From positions 297,833 through 361,832 of the forward strand of contig VZTG01009063.1 of NCBI GenBank assembly GCA_013397845.1: a stretch of 64,000 nt of DNA, given 5' to 3'. Under the pieces are notes generated by a model. The model was given only the letters and a program-made list of their open reading frames with translations, ran no database searches and was not told the DNA's origin. Both the position numbers and the translations under genes were made by a program. Origin of the DNA: Melanocharis versteri (Eukaryota > Chordata > Aves > Passeriformes > Melanocharitidae). Position 1 is the stretch's first letter, and every line of letters starts with the position of its first letter. Below are positions 1 through 64,000 of the stretch, piece after piece.

Positions 1-1660
1 GGGGACAAGGGTTTGTCGCTGAGCCCCAGGGAGCATCTCCAAGGAGCAGGGGCTGCGCTCCCAGCCCAGCCAGGCTCGGCATGGGGGCAGGAGGAAAGTC
101 ACTTGGATGTGGGGTCCATATGCACACGTAGCAAAAGTCAGTGTGCCAGGAATTTGGAGGCTGGGGCAGTTTCCCATAAAGGAAGCCAGGGAAGGAAGAA
201 GGAGTACCCCACAAAAACACCTGATGAGAAGGACGTGCCTGGATTCGGCCCTGGGGTGAGAGGATGCAGGCAGCCCCCAGAGCTGCCTGTGTGGGTCGGG
301 CCACACAGGGAGAGGGGAGCATCCTGCTGTCCCTCCTCGCGCTCTCTGCAAGCCCCCTGCCCTCTGCCCCAGCCCCCCTTCCCCCCGGGCCGGCTTCCCA
401 CGGGGACCAGGCCCCCCGGGCCGGGCCACGGCTGCGGGACAGGATGCAGAGGCGAAGTGTCCGCGTGGGTGTGAGTCTCAAGCCATGCAGTTATGGAGCA
501 GCACCGCACAGGGACCAGAGGCTCAGCCACGCCACCGTCATTCCCAGGGTGGCAGTTACAGGGAACAAGCAAGGGCAAAATACAGACACACAGCTGCCAG
601 GCCCCCCAGCTGACCCCATCCTGGGGTGTTCGTTCTGGGATCCCTGCCCCTCTGCTTGGAAAGGGGCAGATCCCAGGTTCCCGTAAACCTGGCTGGAACA
701 TTTGTCTTGCTGTCAAAACAGGCAGGGTCTTTGCTGGTCCCCTCTAGCCACAACTGACCCTCAAATCTTGTCTGCCAGGGCCCCTCAGGTCCTACCTGGC
801 TGCACCTGCTCACCCCAGCAGCTGATGCCAGCTCACTCCTTCTCCCAAACTCATTTCCACTGCTGAGCAGTCCTACACCGCTGGCCCTCCCACCGCAGCA
901 AACCCCTGCTCACAGCACCTCCTGCCCTTGGCTGTGGAAAAGCTGCTGTTCTGCTACTTAAAACTAACAACCTGAAGGCATTCCTGCTGTAGGAGAGCAT
1001 TAATCCTTAATCAATTAAGTAGCAATTAGTATTCCTCCGTGGGGATTCACTCCATTCGTGAGCCCACCTGGACACGTTGCAGGTGGCAACAGCGTGACAG
1101 CTTCCCGCTGTCGTTCCCCCTCGGGCTGGTTGTGGGCCTGAGCACTCCTCCAACTCCCAGGAAACACCTCCTCCTGCCCCAGCACCCCTCATCTCCCTTC
1201 TGGTCCTCAGCATCACCACTTTGCCCAGCACAGGGTGCTGCTCTTGCCCCAGTTTGCTTTTGCAGCTGGCTCCTGCATCCTGCCCAGCCCGCAGTGACAG
1301 AGACCCCACTGCCCTCCCACCCTCCCACAGGTGACCACAAGGTCCCACCAGAAGCAGGGTGCTCTCTCCAGGTGTGAGGTCCACCTTCCTAAGATGGTTT
1401 AACCCTCTGATGGCACCAACCCTGGCTTGACCTTTAACCTCTCCTCAAACTCTGCCAGGCTTTCCAAGGAATTACACTGCCCTTTCTCCAACCCAACAGC
1501 AGGGAGTTACGGTGTGTCCCGAGGCTTCTGCCTCTCAGCAACTGTTAGACTTGGCCTTAAGGGCAAACAAAACAAAGGAGATGCCTAAATCTACTGGGCC
1601 TCCTGCTCTCCATAGCTGTAAGCCCTGTGGGGAACAAGGTACAGGTATGTGGGGAGTTAC
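1..1660 (-). other. Intron after exon 30, continuing past the window edge
   Basis: I searched both strands for the expected second CoRNR box exon and later 3' exons and found none. GC-rich sequence fills 1-950, with a short AT-rich patch at about 955-1035. No repeat, RNA gene or second gene is recognised. Confidence 0.7.
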
Positions 1661-54228
<52,568 letters not shown>

Positions 54229-57200
54229 CTGCAAAACAAAGGACGTAAAATAAACCAAGCCCTGAGCACTGAGGCGGACACATGGCAACACCTGGGCCAA
54301 CCCAAACAACTGCTGTGAAACAATGCTGGGGGCGAGTGGCCAAGAGGAAAGAGCTGCAGGCAGAGGGTGCAGGCAGGGCACTGGTGGAGGCCACAGGGGC
54401 CAAAAGCTTTTCAGGGAGATCAGAGCTAGCTCAGGATCAGGCATGGCAGCTGCACTCTGGCTCCTGTTCCAGGCAGTGGGACAGCCCCAGCTGCTCCTCT
54501 GGGATCAGGTGACAAGCAAGGATCTGATGTGGGGTAAGGCAGAGAGGTGAGAGCTACCCTCCTGCTCTGGCTCAGCCACATGGGTGGTGATTTACACCTA
54601 GTGGATGCATTTTGCTGGAGCACGAAGGAGACAGGGCACCAGTGACACCCCGAGGCTGGGCAATACCAACGCTTTTCATCTTTTTCCCAAGCATCTGACA
54701 TGGGAATGTTTGTGGCTCTGTATCACTGGGCAGGGAAGGTGCCCTCTCTGCCCACTCTTTATCACCTGGCACCCTCAGCAGAGGCTGTGAGCCCAACCAC
54801 CCCAACGCTGCTGCTGCCGCTCAGACCGAAGGCACCGCGGTACCCCAGGGAGGGACACAGGGATTATTATAGTCCTGGATTTTGTTTCAACAGCTGCAGG
54901 AAGGAGGTTGCTGGGGAGGCCTGGCTCCCCTGACCTCCCTTCCCTCTGGTGACCAGCAAACGAGAGGCGTTGCATAGAGAAGTAGAAATTAGAGACGGAA
55001 ATGATTTATTAAACCATCCTGCTCCTGGCTAATGCAAGGCTGCTTGCTCCAGGAAACCCACCCAGGCTCACCCGGCCCCTGCCCAGCCCGCAGGGCTTCC
55101 ACCACCCCTTGGGAAAGGGTTTGATGATGTAATGGGGGGTAAAATTGCCTTAAAATGGATTTATCAGCAGAAGATGGCTGGTCTGGCTGGCATGCAGCCA
55201 TACAGCAAGTGCGGATGAGGTGTCCTCACATCCCTTGAGCCAGTGAGACCGGCCTGATCCCAGTCTGCAGAACTGGGAGGCTGCTTCAAACACGGGCATC
55301 CTGCAGCAGCAGCGCTGGGTCTAAGCAGAGCTCTTTGACCCCACGGGCTGGTGCTAAAATCAGAAGCGTGGAGCTGTCAAATGGAGCAATTTAACGAGAA
55401 AACTGCTGATTCTTTCAGGCCCTGGTTCAACACAAGTCCCTAAAGCCCAGGCACAGCCATCACCAAAACCCCCCAGACTTTCAGTTCCTCCTTGTACAGG
55501 AGGAGGCAGCTGTGCCATCAGGATCCTGGCACGCGTGGCCAGCCCCAGGAGCACCTCTGCATACGTGCAGAACACAACTGTAATGCATCAGCTCACACTC
55601 CTGCTGCTCCGGGAATTGCCCCGTGGGATGCAAGGCTGGGAGGTCCCAGGGGAGAGGGAGCCAGAGAACACTTGGGATGAGCACTCGGCTGCTTATGATT
55701 TTCCAACGTCCACAGATCACTCAGGCTCGGGGAACGGGCTGGCTCATGCAGCAAGTGGCCAAGGGAAGTGTGATCCCTGGCACACCAGGCACTGCCCTTG
55801 TCAGCACCCAAACCAGGGCAGGAGGAGGGCAGCGGACAAGATGGAACAGAAGGTGGGGAAGCCTGCACTGGCTGCAGAGGGGCAAAGGGCATCCATCATG
55901 TGCATTTCCCCAGCACTGCCCTGAACTCCCTGACTCTGAGTCACTCCATGGTGAACCCTGGGCACGGGTTCAGCCCAGACAGACACGCATGAGGTGAGGG
56001 CTGTGACCTCTGAGGGCTGGGCGGGCAGCAGGACAGGCTCTGCCCCAGCCCTGGCCACCACCAGCCATCTGCACTCCTCTCACCAAAGGCTTTGGCAATG
56101 GAGGGGAGCCCAGACAAGGTTCACAGTATTTCTACCACCTGATTGCAACTATTTTCTTTTGAGGGATGGGGAAGACCTTGCACCCCAGAGATCCCAGCTC
56201 TCCTTCAGATTTAAACCCAGCTGCGACCGCCTGAGTACCTGCCCCAGCTTCAGGCTGGAGTGAGCATCCAAGAAAGGTTCGGCATCATTTTATCCTGTCT
56301 CTACAATTGTCTGAACTAGGGGGGCTGCCAGCCTGAGCAGCCATGGCAGCTTTTCCCCAGAGGAACAGGATGGAATGGCAGCGATGCCAAGGAGCTCCCA
56401 GTACCAGCCTGCAAATGTAGGAGCAGGAAGACAGGAAGGTAGGAGAGTGGCCTTGGTGGCTCACGCAGCAACACAGGTGCTTCCCTGCTGAGGAATCTGC
56501 CAAGCTTCAGCATGATGAGGATAGGCAAACCCCACTGGGCTGGCTTCAGTGGGCCACTGCACATCCCTCCCCTCCTGAACGTTTCAAGCCCAGCTCGGCA
56601 GGACATCAAATTAAGGGTTCTCCCAGTGCAGAGGCACATCTCGATCCAAGGATGCCCTCTAGTGATTGCCCTGCTCTGGCCACGGCCGGGTGCCCGATGC
56701 CAGGAGCGAGAGCCAGGTGGGATAAGCACCCTGCACCCAGCAGGACAGGTCTCACCTGTCAGCCAGGTGAAATACATAAAATGAGCAGCATCATCACCAC
56801 CAGGCCACGGTGGGAAAACTGACCCAGCTCCACCCAAGGCTGCGCTCATGTCTTCATCTGAGGAAAGGCTCCCAGCCAAATGCTGACTGAACCCTGGCAA
56901 GCCCACAGTGATGGCTTATCTCCTGTCCTAGAGCTTGGCTGCACAGCAAGGCACCCGCCAAACACCCCAGGAAACGCCTCTGCTCATGAATGCCCCCTTA
57001 CATCACACCCAGGGGTACCTGCTGGGCTGGAAGCCGTGGGGCTGGCACCGAGCACCCAGCCCTGGGTGGGGAGCAGGCGCCCCGGGGTCCTGAACGAAGC
57101 CAGTTCAGAGCTCAGCCACGAACGGCACACACAGACAGGACCGTCCCCGGAGATCGACCGCGGCAGCTGCCCCAGCCCATCCTCGCTACGTGCTCTACCC

Positions 57201-57569
57201 CAAACCTCCGGCTGGCATCGGAACCACACCACGCCACGGCAGAGTGGAGGAAGGCACCGCCGGGAACCCGCGAGCCGGCCGGTCCCCCCTCCCGGCACGC
57301 TGCCCCCGCCGTGTGTGGGGAGGCTATTCTTAGTGCTGGACCCGGACCAGCTCTGGATGATTCAAGGGACGGGACGCCATCCCAAAGCGTGACGGGCCAG
57401 GAAATGCTTCCCCAATTACCAGCTGATGTTCCCCTCTGATTCACACCGCCCCGGCTCGAGGTGGACGGGCAGGTGGGTCAGCCCTCAGCGGACACGCCAA
57501 AGGCCGGCACCAAAACTGCTCAGCTCCCGGCAAGCTTAAACCTCTCCCCACCTACATCCCTGCCATCCT

Positions 57570-57735
57570 GGGGATGAGGCACTCCACCTCCCAGAGGTAA
57601 ACCAGCTACGTGCTCCCCACCTTGCACAAGAGGGCGAAGGGATGTGCCCGAGGCCAGGGAAGATGCCTGTGGCAGAGGGCAGGGCTGTCCCTCCCTCCCA
57701 GGTCAGACGCTCTAACCCCGGACCGCCCTTCCTCC
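57570..57735 (+). repeat. Possible MIR/CORE-type SINE relic
   Basis: The segment from ggggatgaggcactccacct through gaagggatgtgcccgaggcc and ggtcagacgctctaacccc resembles a decayed CORE-SINE in block order. The assignment is tentative. Confidence 0.35.
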
Positions 57736-58690
57736 TCCTCAGCATCGCTGCTGCTTGTTTTTGCTGCCGACGCATCCTGTTTATTTAAAAAGGCCCCGGG
57801 ACAAAATCGGACGCGGGACGCGCGAGCGAGAGGCCGACCCTGCCCGGAGCCCAGCGGGGACAGGCGGCCTCCTCCGCTCCGTGTGCTCGGGCCCGAGCGG
57901 CTCCGTAATCACAAACACCTGCTCACCTCTGGCCCCAAGTCCCGCCGGCCCCGGAGCAGCTGGAGCGGCGCAGAGCGCTGCCAGCTCTCCCGGGAACAGC
58001 GCGTTCCCGGGGCCCGCCGCAGGCACGCATGGCCCCGCACCGCCCGGATCACCCTGCCCGGATCGCCCTGCCCGGCCAGCTCCTCCGGGCACGGCTCGCC
58101 ATGCCCGGCCAGCTCCTCCGGGCACGGCCCGAGGAGCTCTGCCGCGATAAAGCTCCCGTCTCCACGCGCACTTTCGGGGCACACCGGCTTTCCCGGCGGG
58201 AGCCGGACACGGGAGCGCTGACCCTGCTGAGGACGGACCGACTTGCGGCGCGTCCTGACGGCGGGACTCGCCGGGAGAAAGCCCTGGCGAGGAAGAGGTG
58301 CAGCTCCTCCCACTCTGTTTACTTCCTCTGCCGAGGCACTGCCTGCCTCTGGAAGCGGGACGGGAGGGCAGGAGGAGGTGGGGGAAGCAGCTCCCCACCT
58401 TTGCCCTCCCCAGCCCCGCCGGAGACGCCTGAGCCCGTGGCAGAGAGACGGTGAAAGCGGCCAGAAAGCCCCTTGGCAGCCGGCAGCGCGTCCCTCGCCG
58501 CCGAAGCGCCCCGCTCGCACGCTCCCCGGGAGCTCCGGCCCCCGATCGCCCCCGAATCACTCACCTCCCCGCTCCCCGGCTCCCGCGGGCGGCCGGTCCC
58601 CGACAGCCCCATCGCCAGCTCCCGGCCCCTGCTCACCGCCCAGCCATCCGGGCGCGCTGTGCCTTACGCTCTCCGGCTCTGAAGGCTTCC
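57700..58690. promoter_or_regulatory. CpG-rich block in the upstream intron
   Basis: Roughly 1 kb of dense CpG with many GGCCCGG and CCGCC type motifs, ending abruptly against AT-rich DNA at 58690. It is a candidate internal promoter of NCOR2 or a regulatory island. No initiator exon with a convincing donor could be defined. Confidence 0.5.
58069..58134 (+). repeat. Tandem duplication of a 33-bp GC-rich unit
   Basis: tgcccggccagctcctccgg followed by gcacggc occurs twice in direct succession; shorter cctgcccggatc copies precede it. It lies inside the CpG-rich block. Confidence 0.85.
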
Positions 58691-58865
58691 TGACGATTTG
58701 CATAGTTAAGCCGTAAACTAACCACAACATTCCTCTTACGATTTTGCAATCTGCTGGAATAACGTGGTCGCTCTAAGTCGAGCGATGAATCATCATCTAT
58801 AAACCACAGCTCTCGTCACCGGGGCTCTCAGTGCTGGCTGCAGCCTGCGTGATTAATCCGCCAGG
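58690..58865. promoter_or_regulatory. AT-rich element with octamer and RUNX-type sites
   Basis: A perfect octamer ATTTGCAT lies at 58696-58703 and AACCACA (RUNX-type) at 58720-58726 and 58802-58808, in a stretch that changes composition sharply from the CpG block beside it. Binding is inferred from motifs alone. Confidence 0.35.
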
Positions 58866-61800
58866 ATGCCAAGCTTAACCTACAGTGCAGGGCTATTTAT
58901 TTTCCAAACTTGCAAGCCTCCGGAAAACGACCGCTCCTGCCTTCCCCATCCCCTTTGTGGCGAGATGCCCCGGGCTGTGGCAGGGGACCAGGAACAGGGG
59001 ACCTCCCTTGCTGCCCACAGGACATCCCAGTATTAACCACTGGACCGTGCACCTTGCAACTGAGGCGCCCACGCCCTGCCGCGGATCCCCCCTCACTCCT
59101 TGTGCCACAGCACCCTCAAAACATGCACCAAAACACCACTTTCGCCAGCAGGGATGAGCTCATCCCTGGCAGTCCAGTTCCTGCATCAGAATCACCAGCT
59201 CCTGCCACCCCAACTACAGCACTTGCTGCTGGATATGCTAGTGGGGAACCGGGTCACGGTGGTGGCACTGAGAACGAGCCTGTCCCCGAGCCCAGGTGCC
59301 ACTGGGGCTGGCATCTCCTCTCTCCCACGCCAGGTTTCAAGGCCAGATTGGCTGCACGGGGGATGCCATTTGGCTGCCAGCAGATGCATCACCTCCCCTG
59401 CCATCATTATGGTGCCCCGGGCTCTTACAGGAGATGGAACCACCGGCTCCGGTTTGTTCCTGAAATCAGGAGGGAGCGAGCCTGTGCACCCTGGTGCAGA
59501 GGGAGCCGTGCACGCCAGGCTGAGCTGCAAGGCACATGGTTTTGGTGCCACTCAAGCTCATTCCCAGCTACTGCAGGCAGCGAGCTCCGGGTTTTTGTTT
59601 AAAGGCGGCTCTGCACCCTCGCCACAGTCTCACTGCGGCAGCGCAGGGACATGTGCCAACCCTCTCCCCAGCATGTCACACCAGAGTCTGTCTTGACAGC
59701 GACTTCGGAGGGAGCTGCATCCCACCAGTGTGAGCCCCATACCCTCTGGCAGCCGGGAGCACCCACTCGGCTGTGCCGCCTCTCCCACGTGCAGGGCACC
59801 AGCTCTTCACTCCTCCAGCGTGTGACTTCAGATCAATGGCATTTATGATGTTCTCCGGGGCACTCAGCTGCGGAGCAGGCTCAGGCCGAGGTCATTGCAC
59901 GCAATCAGGGAGTTGCAAATTAAAACCAGCTCGAGATAAGCTGGAGACAAAAGGCCAACGCTACGCTGGCCAGGAACGCCTGGGGTTTGCTTTGCTGCTT
60001 CTCCAGGAGCCCCAGCGGAGCTGCCATGGCCACAAACATGCAGGGGTGCCTGCTGGCATCACCCTGAACATCCCACAGGGTCTGGAACTAGCACCATGGG
60101 ACAGGATGCTCTGTGCAGCACAGCCAGCAGGACTTGGCACTTGGCTCTCACCCCTCTCCCCAGTGACACAGATTCTGTGCAGGGCATCTTTGCCAGGAAC
60201 AGGGCTGGCACCACGCAGCTGTAGCTCGGGAGCATCCTTTCTCTATCACCTACATCTACCTTTCCACCTGCTTTCCAACTCTTCCTCTGGCAGGTGACAC
60301 CAGTGAGAGCCAGGGCAGGGACTTGGCCACAGAGCCCCTGCAGCACCAGCCTCCCCGTTAGCCACCACACTGCCCAGGCACCCCAAGTGCCCATGGAATT
60401 TCCCTCCTCACCAATGCCACAGCAGAGGCAGAAGCACCCACCTCTGAGGTTTGATATCGCACAGCCACTGCAAACACTGCTCCCCACAAATCCCTACCAC
60501 CTCCTGAGGCAGGCTGGATACAGAGCACTGGGAGGATGGCTCAGAAATACACGTGTGCCATGTAGCCAACTCCCGGGGCCTGGAGCCCTGCTCCAGTGGT
60601 CTGGAACGCCTCAGGCCCCGCTGCCACCCACCGCCACGCAGCCTGGCTTCTCACGACCGCGCGCGGCACCCTCCACTCATGGGAGAAACCACAAAGCAAA
60701 ACAAGCCGCTGCCAAAACAACAAGGGGAAGAAGAGGAATGTCTGCCGGCAACTCGGCTTTGATTGCTTTGCTTGTGTCCCAGGGCTGGGTTTGATGCTGT
60801 TGGCTGTGGAAGCAAGTCAAAAAAAAATCAAAGGGCCGGGCTCAGATTTCATAAGGATGATAGAGAGCATGGGGATCACTCGGTGCAGCTCGAACTGTGA
60901 CAGCTCTGAGCTGGGCTGCTCCTCTACCAGCAAACAGCCAACGCTGCAACACACAGCCATCACATGGCAGGGATGGAGAACAGCGAGGCTGTGCCCAGTG
61001 TCCCAGGAGATGGGGACAGGCCCTGTGCACACTCACCAGCGCAGCTCTCTGGCACCACAGGCCACAAAACACGGCCAGTGCCAGCAGCAAAGCGCTGGCA
61101 GCTGCAGCCAGGCTGCCTTGCCATGCCATGGGGAAGCCCTGTGCCATCTCCCAGGCTGCTGGTCCTGGACTGAGCAGGGTCCTGGGGGCACACAGCATGT
61201 CAGGGGTGAGGAGAGGGGACGGCTGTGTGACTGGAGTGATGCTGGACCCTGCATGGCTTGCCAGACCACAGGACAAGCATGCCCAGCTGCACTCACGCGA
61301 ATGTGGGCTCATCTCGGGCAGCACTGGCAGCCTGCTGGGCACAGGAACCATCCAGGCAGGGCTCTGTGTGCCTCAGCCCAGCACAGCTGGCACTGCCGCC
61401 TTCCCACCGCTTGCTCCGTGATATCACGGAAGCACTGAAGTGATTTTTACAGGACCCTGCTCACCAGATCCTTCCTTGAACCACTGAGGGCTTTTCCATA
61501 AGAGGAAATGTTTCTTTTCTGGGTCGCTGCTGAGTTTTTTAAAAAGTGATTTGATTGCTTGCGAAGGGAAAAATGACCTGAAGGGAAGAGAGCGTAACGT
61601 TTGGAAGCAGTGGAGATGAGCCCCCGCTCTGTCCCAGGCAGGGAACACGTGTTTTCTCTTCCCTGTGGTTTGCTTTACCCTGCTCCCCCCTGCTCGCAGC
61701 CCCCTGGCCACATGCCGACCCCTCTCCAAGCCCTGCCAACAGAGGAAGGTGCCAGGTCAGCAGTCTGCGGGATGCAGAGCAGCATCCACACATGCCACAA

Positions 61801-64000
61801 ACAACCAGGGGCAAAGCAAGCCCTGCATCCTTGTGGAAGCAGATTTCTGGGATTTTCAGCTGTGCCTGCTTTAGAAAGCAATTTAGCAATGACATGACCT
61901 ATTTCCCATCCATTCCTAGGCAAACCTGGATCACAACAACAGAAAAAACAAAACTCATCCCAAAATCCAACCGCTCCTGCGTCCTGCAGTGAAGATGCTG
62001 CAGGTCCCTGGCCGGGATCAGCCATGCCCAGCCTGGATCCCAAACCCTGCCCTGAGGTACCCACATGGGAAGGGGAGTGGTGGAGCACTCACTGCGAGGA
62101 CACATCCACCTGCTGCTGGAGAAACACGAGTCCAAACCTGGGGGCCAGCTGGAATGGGGGCTCACCTGACTCCCTCCCTAAGTGACTGTTTCGTTATTGC
62201 CACCTGCAGATGCAATCAGGCAGCACAGAAGAGCCCAGCTGTGAGGGCCAAAGGGTCCAGCAGCAGCCTGTGCTGGTGCTACCCCTGAGGAAAGTGGCTC
62301 AGTGTCCCTGCCTGCTGGTCCCTCTCCCTGCTGTGTCTGCATTGTCACCAGCCCACATGGGGACCTGGGGACCAAGCAGCCACCCTCCTGTGGCAACGCA
62401 TCCTCTGATTCTTTTCCCAAATATGGCCATGTCGTTCTCATTAATTCACCCCCAAAACTGCAGCTGGGATTTCAGGAATGCAAGTTTCCATTGTGTTTGC
62501 CCGATTGTGCTGCCTGGAGGGGCGGCAGGGCTGTGGGAAAGCTGCTGCACCCTCGTGATGGAGGGAAGCAGCACTATGGACCTTATGGAGCACACCTGGG
62601 GGAGCAACAGGAGTCCAGACTGAAAACAGGCACCAAGGGAGGGTTCCAGAATCGATCTCAACTCCAGCATCACTGTGTCTCACACCTCACCCACCTCCTG
62701 CACAGGTATCCCAACATAAACCTCACTGGTGACCGCAGATTTAAAGAGTGACAGCCCGCACCGAGCACCCAAGGGACAAACACTGTGAGATGTTTCCATG
62801 AGGCCACACTTAAATAGGACCAGGACCATAGGGTCTGACCAAGTTCAGCTTCTTATCGGTCCTGCAGCCTCAGCCTGATTTCCCGGGCCATCAGCAGCCC
62901 TGTCACACTGCAGATTTGTCCAGAAAATGAGCCAGATTCAAGCCCTTTTATATCCCAGCAGTGACATTCCACTGGCAGAAGATGAACCCATGCCCCAGTA
63001 CTGACATCCCTGGCATCATTCCCAGCCAGGCAAGCTACTCCATCAGACTGCCCCTGCTCATCCGCAGATAATTTCAGTGCTGGTTTAGATACAACACTCC
63101 AGTCAGCACAGCTCTAAGTGCCTGCAGAATAATTTCTGGGTATTTGTGGCACAAAGTTTACTGGCCACATCCAGGGCTGTGTCTGTATGATGTGCTGCAT
63201 GATTAAACCACAATTTTGTGACAAGTATTTCCCTGCAATCTGGAAGAGAAGTTGTCAAACTCTTTATCACTAACAAGGAGCTGCTCCCTGGACTGATGAA
63301 GATCAAATGGTTCCCAAAACCAAGTGTCATTCCTCTCATTAGCAGCTGTGGTTACCAGAGTGGAGGCACTTGCATGATTTACAGAGCTAGAGCAGTTTGC
63401 TGAGCTCTGGACCTGATCCCTGGGGAGGGAGGAGAGGCACTGGCAAGGCAAAGCTGGAGCATGGCAGGAGATCTGCTCCTGCACTGGGGACAGGGTGCAC
63501 GGAGCCCTGGAGTTGTGGGCAGGCACTATCTGGAATCCCAAACCCTGCCAACCCCTGCCAGTGTCACAGGGCTGCTGGTGGCCAGGGAAACCTGCCTGGC
63601 TGGGTTTTTCTTAATGCTCCAGGACCCATTTGATATCAAACCTGGTCAGATCCTGCTGGGGTGGTGCTTCTGCCAAAAAAGTAAGCGGGCTGTTTATAAA
63701 AATCTGGGCTGGGGCTGTTTATCCACGTTGGTGAGGGGAATGGTTTGTGTTTGGGGAGGGCGGGACAGACGGCGGGACGGATAATTCGATTTGGGTTTTG
63801 GCAGGGGACAGGGAAGAGGGTGGGCCTGGGAAAGGCTGTCGGGCCTGGCGGGGGACCGCGCTGGCCGCCCGGCCAGGTCACACCGTGGGTCCCCGCCTTG
63901 CCGGCACGGCTCTGGCACCGCTCTCGGCGGAGAAAGGGGGGTCTGGGCGGCTCCACGCCCCGGGGGCCACGGAGCGAGTCCTCGAAAGTGTCGGCGCTAA

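Larger units (their letters stand above)
54229..64000 (-). other. Large intron upstream of exon 1, continuing past the window edge
   Basis: No NCOR2 exon with SANT1 or earlier sequence is found on the minus strand, so the next upstream exon must lie beyond 64000. Contents are a possible SINE relic at 57570-57735, a CpG-rich block at 57700-58690 with a 33-bp duplication, an AT-rich element directly after it, and CpG-rich sequence again at the extreme right edge (63830-64000). No second gene is recognised. Confidence 0.65.

Noticed and set aside
1..1660. Expected second CoRNR box exon (LEAIIRKAL) of NCOR2
   Set aside because: I searched the minus strand for it and found nothing, so it must lie outside the window rather than being lost.
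57781..58560. Long minus-strand reading frames in the CpG-rich block
   Set aside because: Pro/Ala/Arg/Gly-rich translation on both strands is typical of CpG islands, which lack stops by chance. No NCOR2 homology or matching donor was found.

Overview
The window is animal nuclear DNA, almost certainly from a bird. It has a gene split into short exons by GT-AG introns, and three fragments that look like avian CR1 retrotransposon tails. It has no operons, rRNA, tRNA or CRISPR. One gene accounts for all the coding sequence I can support: NCOR2 (SMRT, silencing mediator of retinoid and thyroid hormone receptors), on the minus strand. I recognised it by comparing translated exons with human NCOR2 and its paralogue NCOR1 from memory; no database search was possible.

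Thirty coding exons can be placed, from 54228 (first in transcript order here) down to 1661 (last). They sum to 5,310 nt, about 1,770 codons. Splice phases agree at every junction except inside exon 6, where a single N at 33849 coincides with a lost reading frame. The 5' exons (start codon, deacetylase-activating SANT1 region) must lie beyond 64000. The 3' exons (second CoRNR box, stop codon, 3' UTR) must lie before position 1. The window therefore holds roughly the central 70% of the protein: the linker after SANT1, the SANT2 histone-interaction domain, the long disordered repression region with its repeated GSI motifs, the BCL6-binding motif, the RE-repeat segment and the first CoRNR nuclear-receptor box.

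Layout: 54229-64000 is intron with a CpG-rich block at 57.7-58.7 kb. Exons 1-4 (54.2-40.8 kb) carry the linker and SANT2 and are separated by long introns; the 9.3-kb intron 3 holds a second CpG-rich block and a 40-N gap in poly-A. Exons 5-9 (36.6-23.2 kb) are spaced by introns of 0.9-4.6 kb. Exons 10-30 (22.7-1.7 kb) are denser, with introns from 0.1 to about 3.5 kb. Apart from old repeats, a 49-bp minisatellite and several AT-rich islands that could be conserved regulatory elements, the introns show nothing gene-like on either strand.

The most interesting signals are isoform choices written in the sequence. Exon 24 has a second, in-frame donor 81 nt downstream that would add a decayed third CoRNR box. 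Exon 8 has an internal in-frame acceptor that would switch between an NCOR1-like and a human-SMRT-like junction. Intron 9 is a GC-AG intron. Four exon junctions fall inside copies of the same GSI motif. I saw no sign of a wholly new biological system.
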